Source: Bacteroidetes bacterium ADurb.Bin302
Lineage (GTDB): Bacteria; Bacteroidota; Bacteroidia; Bacteroidales; Paludibacteraceae
Direction of reading: 5' to 3'
Length of the DNA stretch: 21,414 bases
Assembly: GCA_002069025.1 (NCBI GenBank)
Contig: MWBK01000068.1
Coordinates: forward strand, 1 to 21,414
Shown here: positions 1 to 7,577 of the stretch, piece by piece
Layout: every line of letters starts with the position of its first letter
Position numbering within the stretch: position 1 is the first letter of the stretch
Notes under the pieces: model-generated
What the model was told of the DNA's origin: nothing
The model's database searches: none
Seen by the model: only the letters and a program-made list of their open reading frames with translations
Translations under genes and position numbers: made by a program

Positions 1-1668
1 TACATTAATGCTGCGAGCCGGTATATCTATCTCGATAATGTCTCCATCTTTTACTAAACCTATATTACCGCCTGATGCGGCTTCCGGCGAAATGTGACCA
101 ATACTTAGTCCTGATGTACCTCCTGAAAAACGTCCGTCAGTTATTAATGCGCAATCTTTACCCAAGTGACGAGATTTGATGTAAGAGGTAGGGTATAGCA
201 TCTCTTGCATACCCGGTCCGCCCTTAGGCCCTTCGTGGGTGATAACAACAACGTCTCCTGCTTGAACTTTATTTCCTAAGATACCTTCACATGCTGAATC
301 TTGCGAATTAAAAACCACAGCCTTGCCGCTAAATTTCCATAAACTTTCGTCAACGCCTGCAGTTTTAATAACACATCCATCCATGGCAATATTCCCTTTC
401 AAAATGCCAAGTCCACCATCTTTGGTGTAAGCGTGAGCCATATCTCTTATGCAACCTTCTGCGCGGTCTGTATCATAACTATCGTATGTGGCATTTTGTG
501 AACCTAATTCCAAATTGAATTTATTGCAAGGAGCACTTGAATATATGCGTTTTGCATCGTCTGAAATATTTCCTGAGCATATGTCATATGCCTTAATAAC
601 TTCTCCTACTGTCATGCCGTCAACTCGTTTTGCTTCTGTATGCAGCAACCCGCCTTTTGCCAATTCATTTAATATTCCGAGAACACCTCCTGCGCGATTT
701 ACATCTTGTATGTGGTATTTTGTTGTATTAGGTGCTACTTTACACAAACATGGTGTTTTACGAGATAGTTGATCTATGTCTTCCATTGTAAAATTAACTT
801 CTGCTTCGTGTGCAATAGCAAGCAAGTGTAAAACTGTATTGGTAGAACCGCCCATTGCGATGTCTAATGTCATAGAGTTTAAAAATGCATTACGGGTTGC
901 TATGCTTCTTGGTAGGACGCTTTCGTCTCCGTCTTGATAGTATGCAAATGCATTTTTCACAATTTGTTTTGCAGCATCCATAGCTAATCTTTTACGATTT
1001 CCATGTGTTGCTAATATTGTCCCATTACCAGGAAGCGCCATTCCAAGTGCTTCATTCAGGCAATTCATTGAATTTGCTGTGAACATACCTGAACAACATC
1101 CGCAACTAGGACATGCGCTATGTTCAATTTCGTTTACATCTTTGTCTGAAACGCTTGTATCTGCTGCTTTTACCATTGCATCAATAAGATCCAAGTGTTG
1201 ACCTTTCCATTCTCCGGCTTCCATGGGTCCGCCTGATACAAAAACAGCAGGAATATTTAGTCGCATAGCTGCGATTAGCATACCCGGAGTGATTTTATCG
1301 CAATTGCTTATACAAATCATAGCATCAGCTTTGTGTGCGTTAACCATGTATTCAACGCTATCTGCAATAATATCCCTACTTGGTAAAGAATATAACATGC
1401 CATCATGTCCCATTGCTATACCATCGTCAATTGCGATTGTGTTAAATTCGGCAGCAAAACAACCCAAACTTTCGATTTCAGCTTTAATTTCTTGTCCTAT
1501 TTCGTGTAAATGTACGTGTCCCGGAACAAATTGCGTGAATGAGTTAACAACAGCAATAATAGGTTTGCCTACTTGATTTGGTTTCATACCATTCGCACGC
1601 CACAAAGCTCTGGCTGCTGCCATTCTTCTGCCTTGTGTACACTGGTCACTTCTAAGAGAGTGTTTCAT
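1..1668 (-). CDS. ilvD: Dihydroxy-acid dehydratase IlvD, C-terminus cut by window edge
   Basis: Dehydrates 2,3-dihydroxy-isovalerate and 2,3-dihydroxy-3-methylvalerate to the 2-keto acids that precede valine/leucine and isoleucine; a cytoplasmic iron-sulfur enzyme. The reading frame is open for 556 codons from the ATG at 1668 and has no stop before the edge, so roughly 50 C-terminal residues are missing compared with the usual ~600. The N-terminus [20 protein letters not shown] is typical. Visible signatures are [13 protein letters not shown] (from about residue 79), [10 protein letters not shown] with cluster Cys123, and [12 protein letters not shown] with cluster Cys192. [21 protein letters not shown] lies near the edge. 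The gene is first in its transcription unit, behind a promoter, a Val-rich leader peptide and an attenuator-like hairpin. Further ilv genes probably follow beyond base 1, but that is inference. Family assignment is secure. Confidence 0.97.
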   Translation of the reverse strand, partial: MKHSLRSDQCTQGRRMAAARALWRANGMKPNQVGKPIIAVVNSFTQFVPGHVHLHEIGQEIKAEIESLGCFAAEFNTIAIDDGIAMGHDGMLYSLPSRDIIADSVEYMVNAHKADAMICISNCDKITPGMLIAAMRLNIPAVFVSGGPMEAGEWKGQHLDLIDAMVKAADTSVSDKDVNEIEHSACPSCGCCSGMFTANSMNCLNEALGMALPGNGTILATHGNRKRLAMDAAKQIVKNAFAYYQDGDESVLPRSIATRNAFLNSMTLDIAMGGSTNTVLHLLAIAHEAEVNFTMEDIDQLSRKTPCLCKVAPNTTKYHIQDVNRAGGVLGILNELAKGGLLHTEAKRVDGMTVGEVIKAYDICSGNISDDAKRIYSSAPCNKFNLELGSQNATYDSYDTDRAEGCIRDMAHAYTKDGGLGILKGNIAMDGCVIKTAGVDESLWKFSGKAVVFNSQDSACEGILGNKVQAGDVVVITHEGPKGGPGMQEMLYPTSYIKSRHLGKDCALITDGRFSGGTSGLSIGHISPEAASGGNIGLVKDGDIIEIDIPARSINV

Positions 1669-1690
1669 ATCTTGTCATATTAAGTTTTAT

Positions 1691-1728
1691 AGAAAAAAAC
1701 CTTCCCCATTTTTGCGGGAAAGGTTTTA
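1691..1728 (-). terminator. Rho-independent terminator/attenuator ahead of ilvD
   Basis: On the minus strand AAACCTTTCCC, a short A-rich loop, then GGGGAAGGTT runs into seven T residues. The stem is CCTTTCCC against GGGAAGG with one bulged A, closed by AA/TT pairs. It ends about 23 bases before the ilvD start codon and begins about 35 bases after the stop of the Val/Leu/Ile-rich leader ORF. That is the layout of an amino-acid biosynthesis attenuator rather than of a terminator for a preceding gene, because no other gene precedes it on this strand. Confidence 0.85.
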
Positions 1729-1762
1729 TAATATCAATTCACATACCCGTCTTCATGAATGT

Positions 1763-1813
1763 TTATACCTTCAAGACCACTAAACCCACGACTACGGATG
1801 TAATAACTTTCAT
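1763..1813 (-). CDS. ilv operon leader peptide, 16 residues, Val/Leu/Ile-rich
   Basis: The ORF reads ATG AAA GTT ATT ACA TCC GTA GTC GTG GGT TTA GTG GTC TTG AAG GTA TAA, giving MKVITSVVVGLVVLKV. Ten of sixteen residues are branched-chain (seven Val, two Leu, one Ile), dense from residue 7 to the end. It sits about 20 bases downstream of a good TAnnTTTG promoter and is followed by a terminator hairpin and then ilvD. This matches a control peptide whose translation senses charged tRNA-Val/Leu/Ile: a stalled ribosome would prevent the terminator from forming. The ribosome-binding region (AGAAG, 5 bases before ATG) is weak, as is common in this phylum. The ORF is too short for usual gene callers. 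Function is inferred from composition and position. Confidence 0.82.
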   Translation of the reverse strand: MKVITSVVVGLVVLKV

Positions 1814-1832
1814 TTTTCTTCTTATTAGACCG

Positions 1833-1861
1833 CAAAAGTACATTTTTTTTTTGAAAACAAA
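1833..1861 (-). promoter_or_regulatory. Bacteroidota-type promoter for the ilv leader
   Basis: On the minus strand the -7 element TACTTTTG (1840-1833) matches TAnnTTTG exactly. A -33 TTTG lies at 1861-1858, 17 bases upstream, slightly shorter than the usual 19-21. The predicted RNA would start near 1827, only about 14 bases before the leader peptide start. Confidence 0.7.
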
Positions 1862-1885
1862 GAATTAAATTACTATTATATATGT

Positions 1886-1899
1886 AATAACATGTTATT
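1886..1899. promoter_or_regulatory. 14-bp perfect palindrome, candidate operator
   Basis: AATAACATGTTATT is its own reverse complement. It lies 25 bases upstream of the -33 element of the ilv leader promoter, in the divergent spacer shared with the phosphohexomutase gene, whose -33 element is about 150 bases away. The position suits a dimeric activator or repressor of the ilv promoter. AT-rich DNA produces such sites by chance at times, and no regulator is encoded in the window. The rest of the spacer (1862-2046) is AT-rich with no gene. Confidence 0.35.
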
Positions 1900-2046
1900 T
1901 CAACATTCTCTTGTTACGATATATGAATATATTTGTTGTATTTATTGTATTTAATGATGTGTTTAGATTTAAAATTGATGCAAATTTACTCAAACATATT
2001 TAAGTAAAAGAAGTCAAAAAAATGCGTATAAGTTTATTTTATTTTG

Positions 2047-2077
2047 TTGCTGCCTCACGATTAAATTATTATCTTTG
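2047..2077 (+). promoter_or_regulatory. Promoter of the phosphohexomutase gene
   Basis: The -7 element TATCTTTG (2070-2077) matches TAnnTTTG, with a -33 TTG at 2047-2049 and a 20-base spacer. It lies inside the apparent N-terminal extension of the open frame, so translation must start downstream of it. Confidence 0.72.
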
Positions 2078-2099
2078 CCAACCTAATTATATAAAAATC

Positions 2100-3848
2100 A
2101 TGGAAAATAATTTACTATTGGATGTTCGTAAGAAAGCTGAAATATGGCTTAGTGGAGATTACGATCAAGACACAAAAACTCAAGTAAAAGCATTACTTGA
2201 TAACGAAGACACTACCGATTTGATAGAATCTTTTTATAAAGATCTAGAATTCGGAACAGGTGGCTTACGCGGTATTATGGGTGTCGGTACAAATCGTATG
2301 AATATCTATACAGTAGGAGCAGCAACTCAAGGCTTGGCAAATTTCTTAAAAAAAGAGTTTGGCAAAGGCAAACAAATTAAAGTTGTTGTAGGTTATGATT
2401 GTAGAAATAATAGCCGTTTGTTTTCTGAAACAATAGCAAATATTTTTTCTGCAAATGGAATAAAAGTTTATTTGTTTGAGGATCTACGTCCAACTCCAGA
2501 AATCTCATTTGCTATTCGCGAATTAGGTTGTCAAAGCGGTGTAGTAGTAACCGCCAGTCATAACCCCAAAGAGTATAATGGGTATAAGGCTTATTGGGAA
2601 GATGGTGCGCAAGTAATACCTCCTTACGACACAAGCATTATTTCTGAAGTAAATAAAATAAAACACATAGATGATATCCATTTCAAAGGTAATCCTGAAT
2701 TGATAGAAATTATAGGTGAAAATATAGACAATCTATTTTTAGAAAAAATCCAAAAATTGTCTTTGTCACCCGAATCAATATCTCGTAACAAAGATATGAA
2801 GATCGTCTATACTCCAATACACGGAACAGGTATAACATTAATACCGAAAGCATTGAAAATGTATGGATTTAACAATGTAATAGATGTACCTGAACAAAAT
2901 GTAATAAGTGGCGATTTCCCAACAGTAAAATCTCCAAATCCTGAAGAACCTGCAGCTTTAAAATTAGCTGTAGACAAAGCTCGTTCTGTTGATGCCGATA
3001 TAGTCATGGCTTCAGACCCTGATGCCGATCGTATGGGGATAGCAGTAAAAGATGATAAGGGCGAATGGATTTTGGTTAATGGTAATCAAACAGCGCAAAT
3101 TCTAGTATATTACTTGATTCGTCGTTACAAAGAATTAGGACGTTTAAAGGGTAAAGAATATATTGTTAAAACAATAGTAACTACAGAGTTAATCGCTGAA
3201 ATTGCTAAACGTTATAAAGTACCTTATTTCGATTGCTATACAGGTTTCAAATGGATTGCTGCAATTATTCGTGAGCAAGAAGGAAAGAGACAATATATAG
3301 GTGGTGGAGAAGAAAGCTACGGATTCTTGGTTGAAGACTTTGTTCGTGATAAAGACGCAGTATCATCTTGCGTTATGATGGCAGAAATTGCAGCATGGGC
3401 AAAAGATAATGGCAAGACTGTTTACGAGTTATTACAAGATATTTATTTGGAATTCGGGTTCTCGAAAGAAAAGGGAATATCTGTAGTTAAAAAGGGAAAA
3501 ACGGGTGCTGAAGAGATTAAGAAGATGATGACTCATTTACGTAGTTGTCCTCCTAAAACAATAGCAGGTTCTAAAGTTACAATTATTAAAGACTATAATG
3601 CATTGCGCATGATAGATTTAGCAGCAGGATCAACAACTAATATGGAAATGCCTGAGACTGCAAATGTATTGCAATTTTTTACAGAAGATGGTACTAAAAT
3701 TTCTGTTAGACCTTCAGGAACAGAACCGAAAATTAAATTTTACATAGAAGTGAGACTTCCATTGAAATCGCGCGAAGAATTTGATGCTGTTGATGCTGCT
3801 GCAGAAGAAAAAATATTGGCAGCTAAGAAATCACTGCATTTAGATTGA
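2100..3848 (+). CDS. pgm: Phosphoglucomutase/phosphomannomutase family protein
   Basis: Alpha-D-phosphohexomutase interconverting hexose 1-phosphate and 6-phosphate (glucose and/or mannose), feeding sugar-nucleotide and glycogen synthesis in the cytoplasm. The protein has 582 residues, normal for the long bacterial type. The catalytic phosphoserine is Ser153 in TASHNPKEYNGYK. The Mg loop is DPDADR (306-311). The sugar-binding loop is GGGEESYGF (401-409). The phosphate-binding loop of domain 4 is RPSGTEPKIK (537-546). All four are intact. The frame is open from 2022, but an exact -7 promoter element lies within that extension and MENNLLLDVRKKAEIWLSGD is the normal N-terminus, so 2100 is chosen. 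It is a single-gene unit ending at a strong terminator. Substrate preference cannot be decided from the sequence. Confidence 0.94.
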   Translation: MENNLLLDVRKKAEIWLSGDYDQDTKTQVKALLDNEDTTDLIESFYKDLEFGTGGLRGIMGVGTNRMNIYTVGAATQGLANFLKKEFGKGKQIKVVVGYDCRNNSRLFSETIANIFSANGIKVYLFEDLRPTPEISFAIRELGCQSGVVVTASHNPKEYNGYKAYWEDGAQVIPPYDTSIISEVNKIKHIDDIHFKGNPELIEIIGENIDNLFLEKIQKLSLSPESISRNKDMKIVYTPIHGTGITLIPKALKMYGFNNVIDVPEQNVISGDFPTVKSPNPEEPAALKLAVDKARSVDADIVMASDPDADRMGIAVKDDKGEWILVNGNQTAQILVYYLIRRYKELGRLKGKEYIVKTIVTTELIAEIAKRYKVPYFDCYTGFKWIAAIIREQEGKRQYIGGGEESYGFLVEDFVRDKDAVSSCVMMAEIAAWAKDNGKTVYELLQDIYLEFGFSKEKGISVVKKGKTGAEEIKKMMTHLRSCPPKTIAGSKVTIIKDYNALRMIDLAAGSTTNMEMPETANVLQFFTEDGTKISVRPSGTEPKIKFYIEVRLPLKSREEFDAVDAAAEEKILAAKKSLHLD

Positions 3849-3863
3849 TATAGTAAGAAAATT

Positions 3864-3904
3864 AAAAAATAGTCCTACATCATGTGATGTAGGACTATTT
3901 TTTT
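3864..3904. terminator. Bidirectional terminator between convergent genes
   Basis: The stem AGTCCTACATCA (3871-3882) pairs perfectly with TGATGTAGGACT (3885-3896) and is extended by A/T pairs. An A run lies before it and a T run after it, so it can end both the phosphohexomutase transcript (plus) and the corA transcript (minus, stop at 3919). Confidence 0.92.
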
Positions 3905-3918
3905 GTGCATAATCTGTA

Positions 3919-4851
3919 TCAGAACCAGCGTTTCTTAATAAAGAATCCGGTAGTGAAGGCAGTTATAAGTATTGATGTAATAATGACAATCAAAAATGTC
4001 CAATTAAAAATTGTAGTTCCTGATTCTAAGTTCATGCCGAAATAACTTGCTATCAACGTAGGCATCATTAATACAATAGATATTGTTGTTAAGCGTTTCA
4101 TGACAACATTCAAATTGTTTGATATTACTGATGCGTAGGCATCCATCATTCCACTTAAAATGTCACTATATATGTTTGTCATTTCCAAAGCCTGTTTTGA
4201 TTCAATCTCAACGTCTTCAACAAGTTCCGGATCATATAAGTCTTTTGTATTACGTAAATTTTTAAGCCTATGAGTCAGTATCTCGTTTCCACGAAGCGAA
4301 GTTGTAAAATAAACAAGACACTTCTCTAATTTTAGCAAGGCTTGTAAATCTTCATTTCGAATAGAATTTTCGAGTTGTTTCTCTGCAATTTTTGTACGAT
4401 TGTTAATCTGTTTCAAGTATTTCAAAAACCATATACTCGATGACAGAAGCAGACGAAATACAAAATTTAAATTATCTGTTCGTTCGATATTTTTGCGTTT
4501 GGTATATTGTATAAAATCAGTTATAAGATCTGTTTGATAAAAACATACAGACACAAATACATCATCCTTAAAAATGATACCTAAAGGTACTGTAGTATAT
4601 GGAACAGAGTTAGGATCTTCCATTTCTTTACAAGGTATACGCATTAAAATAAAACACCAGCCGTCTTCAACTTCGATACGAGGTCTTTCGTCCATATCTT
4701 CAATATCTTCGTAAAAAGCAGAAGGTACGTGCAATTCATTTATAATGTAATCGGCATCGTTTTGGGTTGGTTTTACAACATTAACCCAGCAGTTGGGTTC
4801 CCATTGTTGGCAGGGAATAAGTCCGTTCCCGTTTTTCAAAAAGGTTCTCAT
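3919..4851 (-). CDS. corA: CorA-family magnesium/divalent cation transporter
   Basis: Inner-membrane channel for Mg2+ (possibly Co2+/Ni2+). The protein has 310 residues: a soluble N-terminal domain, a long helical stalk, then two membrane segments at the C-terminus (about 252-271 and 284-304). Between them is the family signature YFGMN (Gly272-Met273-Asn274). The protein ends with the basic tail KKRWF, usual for CorA. The frame extends 13 codons upstream, but Met at 4851 is chosen because GGAGG lies seven bases before it, a textbook Shine-Dalgarno spacing and rare strength for this phylum. The gene is monocistronic, convergent with the phosphohexomutase gene, and has a structured leader of about 100 bases. 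Acidic residues expected in the loop after GMN are sparse (NLESG), which is common in divergent CorA proteins. Confidence 0.92.
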   Translation of the reverse strand: MRTFLKNGNGLIPCQQWEPNCWVNVVKPTQNDADYIINELHVPSAFYEDIEDMDERPRIEVEDGWCFILMRIPCKEMEDPNSVPYTTVPLGIIFKDDVFVSVCFYQTDLITDFIQYTKRKNIERTDNLNFVFRLLLSSSIWFLKYLKQINNRTKIAEKQLENSIRNEDLQALLKLEKCLVYFTTSLRGNEILTHRLKNLRNTKDLYDPELVEDVEIESKQALEMTNIYSDILSGMMDAYASVISNNLNVVMKRLTTISIVLMMPTLIASYFGMNLESGTTIFNWTFLIVIITSILITAFTTGFFIKKRWF

Positions 4852-4857
4852 TGGTTT

Positions 4858-4902
4858 TCCTCCAAATGTTAAAAGAATGGAGGAGACCAAATCCCTCCAT
4901 TC
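4858..4902 (-). promoter_or_regulatory. corA leader: alternative hairpins around the Shine-Dalgarno
   Basis: In the minus-strand RNA, GAATGGAGG (4902-4894) pairs perfectly over 9 bp with CCTCCATTC (4883-4875), which is followed by TTTT. The TCCTCCA segment (4884-4878), which overlaps that second arm and its loop edge, can instead pair over 7 bp with TGGAGGA (4864-4858), which contains the ribosome-binding site. The two folds exclude each other. In the first the ribosome site is free but a short terminator-like hairpin stands upstream; in the second the site is masked. This could respond to Mg2+ or to a leader-binding factor. The pairing is seen directly; the switching role is inference. Confidence 0.5.
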
Positions 4903-4962
4903 TAAATGATTGTTTGTTCCGGATGATAATCGTCCATGTTTGTTTTAGAATGGTTACGGCTG

Positions 4963-4970
4963 CAAATGTA
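4963..4970 (-). promoter_or_regulatory. -7 promoter element of corA
   Basis: TACATTTG on the minus strand matches TAnnTTTG. No clear TTTG was found at -33. It predicts a leader of about 105 bases. The rest of the 338-base gap between corA and ddh (4971-5125) is AT-rich and holds no gene that I can support. Confidence 0.6.
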
Positions 4971-5125
4971 GCTATAAATTTTGGAATGTGAAAGATGCAC
5001 AAATAAACAATTCAATTAATTAAGCAATTTTTTAAATGTGCGTGTGCTAAGCCGGAAGTAAAAGTATTTTTAAGGCCATTTATTTATAAAATATATGTAT
5101 TTTTCTGCTATGAATATAAACATAA

Positions 5126-5168
5126 TTAAAGGGTACAATATTGCATTTCGCAATATTGTACCCTTTAA
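5126..5168 (-). terminator. Terminator hairpin after ddh
   Basis: Arms of 19 bases (5126-5144 and 5150-5168) are perfectly complementary around a 5-base loop; the core is GGGTACAATATTGC. It lies 22 bases past the ddh stop. The T tract on the minus side is short (TTTAATTAT), so termination strength may depend on stem stability. Confidence 0.8.
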
Positions 5169-5189
5169 AATTCATTAGTTTAGAGTTGA

Positions 5190-6092
5190 TTAGACCAAAC
5201 TTTTTATTAAAGTTTCTCTATCTCCGCTAAGTAAATCCATAGGAGCTATTTCGGGTAGAGCATAAGCTCCGGGTTTCTGTTTTACGACGGCACGTGCACA
5301 GGATATTAAAATTTGTGCTGTAAGGGCAGGATTGTTAATGCTCATAGAAAAACTAATCCGTTGGTTCTGGGTCTTACCTGAAACGCCTTTACGTTCTAAA
5401 AGTACACCATGTCCCATATCTTTTATACTATCAACACTTTCTACTTCTATTACGTGTGTCTCGTCGTGTGCAAAATATGAATCTGCCTTAATTGCAGCTG
5501 TTACTTCTGCAATTGATGCTCCTTTTTCCAATTCTACATAAACCATACGGCGATGTATTCCTGTACCTAAAGGAATAGTCATTGATAAGGCATTCTTTAC
5601 TCCTGATTTTGAATTAGCAACAACAGAATGTCCCATACTCATACCCGGTCCGAAGTTGGTATATGTAATACCCTTAGGAACCATTGCTTGAAATAATGTT
5701 CTTAAAACAGAGTCTGTACCAGGGTCCCATCCTGCAGAAATGATAGATGCTACTCCATTGGCCTTTGCAACTTCATCTAATTGTTGGTGTAAGTCCCATA
5801 AAGCGCCATGTATATCGTAGCTGTCAACTGTGCAAATACCTTTTTTAAGAATCGATACTGCAATTTCAGGTACTATGCGAGTTGGTCCACATAATATGGC
5901 TACATCAACTTTCCCAAGTTCGTCAATATTGGAAACGACCTTGATACCGGCTAAATCGGCAGTATTATCTGATAGTGATGAGGCTCTGCGAACTACTCCG
6001 CATAATTCTATATCAGGTGCTGCCAATGCTGCTTCTACAGAAAATTTTCCAATATTTCCGTATCCTATAATGGCAACTTTAATCTTTTTCAT
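5190..6092 (-). CDS. ddh: meso-Diaminopimelate D-dehydrogenase
   Basis: Catalyses reversible NADPH-dependent reductive amination of L-2-amino-6-oxopimelate (tetrahydrodipicolinate) with ammonia to meso-diaminopimelate. It is a one-step bypass of the succinylase/aminotransferase branches of lysine and peptidoglycan synthesis. The protein has 300 residues, close to the usual ~320. The N-terminal nucleotide fold carries GYGNIG (10-15). Family motifs follow in order: CGPTR (about 68-72), DSYD (90-93), SAGWDPGTDS (119-128), NFGPGMSMGHS and HRRMVYVE. It starts 17 bases after the gltA-like stop and is the last gene of that unit, followed by a strong hairpin. Grouping with NADPH-linked redox and glutamate dehydrogenase genes suits its demand for NADPH and ammonia. 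Confidence 0.95.
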   Translation of the reverse strand: MKKIKVAIIGYGNIGKFSVEAALAAPDIELCGVVRRASSLSDNTADLAGIKVVSNIDELGKVDVAILCGPTRIVPEIAVSILKKGICTVDSYDIHGALWDLHQQLDEVAKANGVASIISAGWDPGTDSVLRTLFQAMVPKGITYTNFGPGMSMGHSVVANSKSGVKNALSMTIPLGTGIHRRMVYVELEKGASIAEVTAAIKADSYFAHDETHVIEVESVDSIKDMGHGVLLERKGVSGKTQNQRISFSMSINNPALTAQILISCARAVVKQKPGAYALPEIAPMDLLSGDRETLIKSLV

Positions 6093-6109
6093 ATTAAAAA
6101 TTTTAAATA

Positions 6110-7561
6110 TTATTTCTTTTGAATGAATTCATCCATAGATGCTGCTGCTTTGCGTCCATCGCCCATTGCTAGGATCACAGTAGCACCACCACGAACTATA
6201 TCACCACCTGCAAATATCATAGGAATTGCGCTTTGTAAATTCTCATTTACAACAATAGTTCCTTTCTTAGATACTTCCAATCCCGGTATTGAATTTGGAA
6301 TAAGAGGGTTAGGTGATACACCAACACTAACAATTACAGTATCGACATCAATAAGTTCTGTTGCACCTTCAATTTCTACAGGTTTACGACGTCCCGATGC
6401 ATCAGCTTCGCCTAATTCCATTTTTTGCAAGAGCATTTGTTTAACACGACCTTTCTCGTCTCCGTAATATTCAATAGGGTTGTGAAGTGTTCTAAACTCA
6501 ATACCTTCTTCTTTCGCATGTTTTACTTCCTCGATACGTGCAGGCATTTCTTCTTCGCTGCGACGATATACAATCATTGCCAATTCAGCGCCCAAACGTT
6601 TTGCTGTACGAACAGAATCCATGGCGGTATTACCACCACCAATAACTGCTACACGTTTCCCTTTTAATACAGGAGTGTCAAATTGATCTTGTGCAGCCCC
6701 CATAAGATTAATACGTGTTAGATATTCGTTTGATGACATGATACCGATAAGGTTCTCTCCCTTAATACCCATGAAATTAGGTAGGCCCGCTCCACTTGCA
6801 ACAAATAATCCCTTAAATCCTTGTTCTTTTAAATCGTCGAAAGAAAGAGTTTTACCAACGATGCAATCCTTGATAAATTTAACGCCCATTTTTTCTAGAT
6901 TTCCTATTTCAACATCAACAATAGAATTCGGTAAACGGAATTCGGGAATACCATATTTTAACACACCACCAATCTCGTGTAATGCTTCAAATACAGTTAC
7001 GTCATATCCTTTTTTTGCCATATCTCCGGCGAACGATAATCCTGCAGGACCTGAACCTACAACACCTATTTTAATGCCATTTTTGGCAGCAATTTCGGGT
7101 ATTGAAATAGATCCGCTTTCGCGTTCGTAGTCAGCGGCAAAACGTTCCAAATAACCAATGGCAACAGCCTTTTTACCCATTTTTAAATGAATACATTGAC
7201 TTTCGCATTGTCTTTCTTGTGGGCAAACACGACCGCACACCGCAGGTAGTGCAGATGTCATTTTTAAAACCTGTGCAGCCTCTAAAAATGCGCCACGTTC
7301 AATATTTTTGATAAATGACGGAATGTCGATGTTTACAGGACAACCTGTAATACAACTTGGATTAAGACAATCTAAGCAGCGTTTTGCTTCAAGCAATGCT
7401 TGGTCTTTGTTTAATCCTTGGTTTACTTCCTCATAATTACGACTACGGTATTCACCATCTAATTCATTCATGTTAACACGGGTAATCTCCGTACGTTCCT
7501 TATTTTTCATTGCTTTGCGCAATTCTTCACGCCAAGCAGCAGTTCTATTTGTTAGTTCCAT
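6110..7561 (-). CDS. gltA: GltA/NfnB-type NADPH-dependent flavoprotein (glutamate synthase small-subunit family)
   Basis: The protein has 483 residues. It begins with an Fe-S domain carrying two cysteine groups: Cys62, 65, 70 and 74 (CLDCLNPSCITGCP) and Cys109, 113, 119 and 123 (CGRVCPQERQCESQC), enough for two [4Fe-4S] clusters. An FAD fold follows (GVVGSGPAGL, 166-175) and then an NADPH fold (VAVIGGGNTAMD, about 304-315). Databases commonly call this family homotetrameric glutamate synthase GltA. However, the amidotransferase/large subunit is not present, and the direct upstream partner is an NfnA-type protein. The pair therefore fits the electron-bifurcating NADH-dependent ferredoxin:NADP oxidoreductase, or sulfide dehydrogenase SudA. 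The start at 7561 is preferred: it has GGAG nine bases upstream and avoids overlap with the previous gene; 7603 is an in-frame alternative. Confidence 0.9.
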   Translation of the reverse strand: MELTNRTAAWREELRKAMKNKERTEITRVNMNELDGEYRSRNYEEVNQGLNKDQALLEAKRCLDCLNPSCITGCPVNIDIPSFIKNIERGAFLEAAQVLKMTSALPAVCGRVCPQERQCESQCIHLKMGKKAVAIGYLERFAADYERESGSISIPEIAAKNGIKIGVVGSGPAGLSFAGDMAKKGYDVTVFEALHEIGGVLKYGIPEFRLPNSIVDVEIGNLEKMGVKFIKDCIVGKTLSFDDLKEQGFKGLFVASGAGLPNFMGIKGENLIGIMSSNEYLTRINLMGAAQDQFDTPVLKGKRVAVIGGGNTAMDSVRTAKRLGAELAMIVYRRSEEEMPARIEEVKHAKEEGIEFRTLHNPIEYYGDEKGRVKQMLLQKMELGEADASGRRKPVEIEGATELIDVDTVIVSVGVSPNPLIPNSIPGLEVSKKGTIVVNENLQSAIPMIFAGGDIVRGGATVILAMGDGRKAAASMDEFIQKK

Positions 7562-7577
7562 GCTAATATTCTCCGTG

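Noticed and set aside
488..1576. Plus-strand open frames (488-772 and 1223-1576)
   Set aside because: They lie antisense within ilvD, whose frame carries all family motifs, and their translations resemble no known protein.
1691..1861. T-box or known riboswitch controlling ilvD
   Set aside because: No T-box sequence or other metabolite riboswitch core was seen; the Val-rich peptide plus terminator explains the region.
1981..1988. Second minus-strand TAAATTTG element upstream of ilvD
   Set aside because: The match to TAnnTTTG is exact but no -33 partner lies at 17-21 bases, and the closer promoter at 1833-1861 explains the leader better.
2022..2099. 26-residue N-terminal extension of the phosphohexomutase
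   Set aside because: An exact -7 promoter element with a -33 TTG lies inside it, and homologous proteins start at MENN-like positions.
4781..5002. Minus-strand frame of 73 codons upstream of corA
   Set aside because: It overlaps corA out of frame and spans the corA promoter and leader; no recognisable protein features.
5126..5168. Perfect 19-bp inverted repeat as a mobile-element end
   Set aside because: Its place just after the ddh stop and short 5-base loop fit a terminator, and no transposase or target duplication is present.
6123..7130. Plus-strand frames opposite the gltA-like gene (6123-6467, 6425-6667, 6738-7130)
   Set aside because: Antisense shadows of a gene with clear Fe-S and nucleotide-binding motifs.
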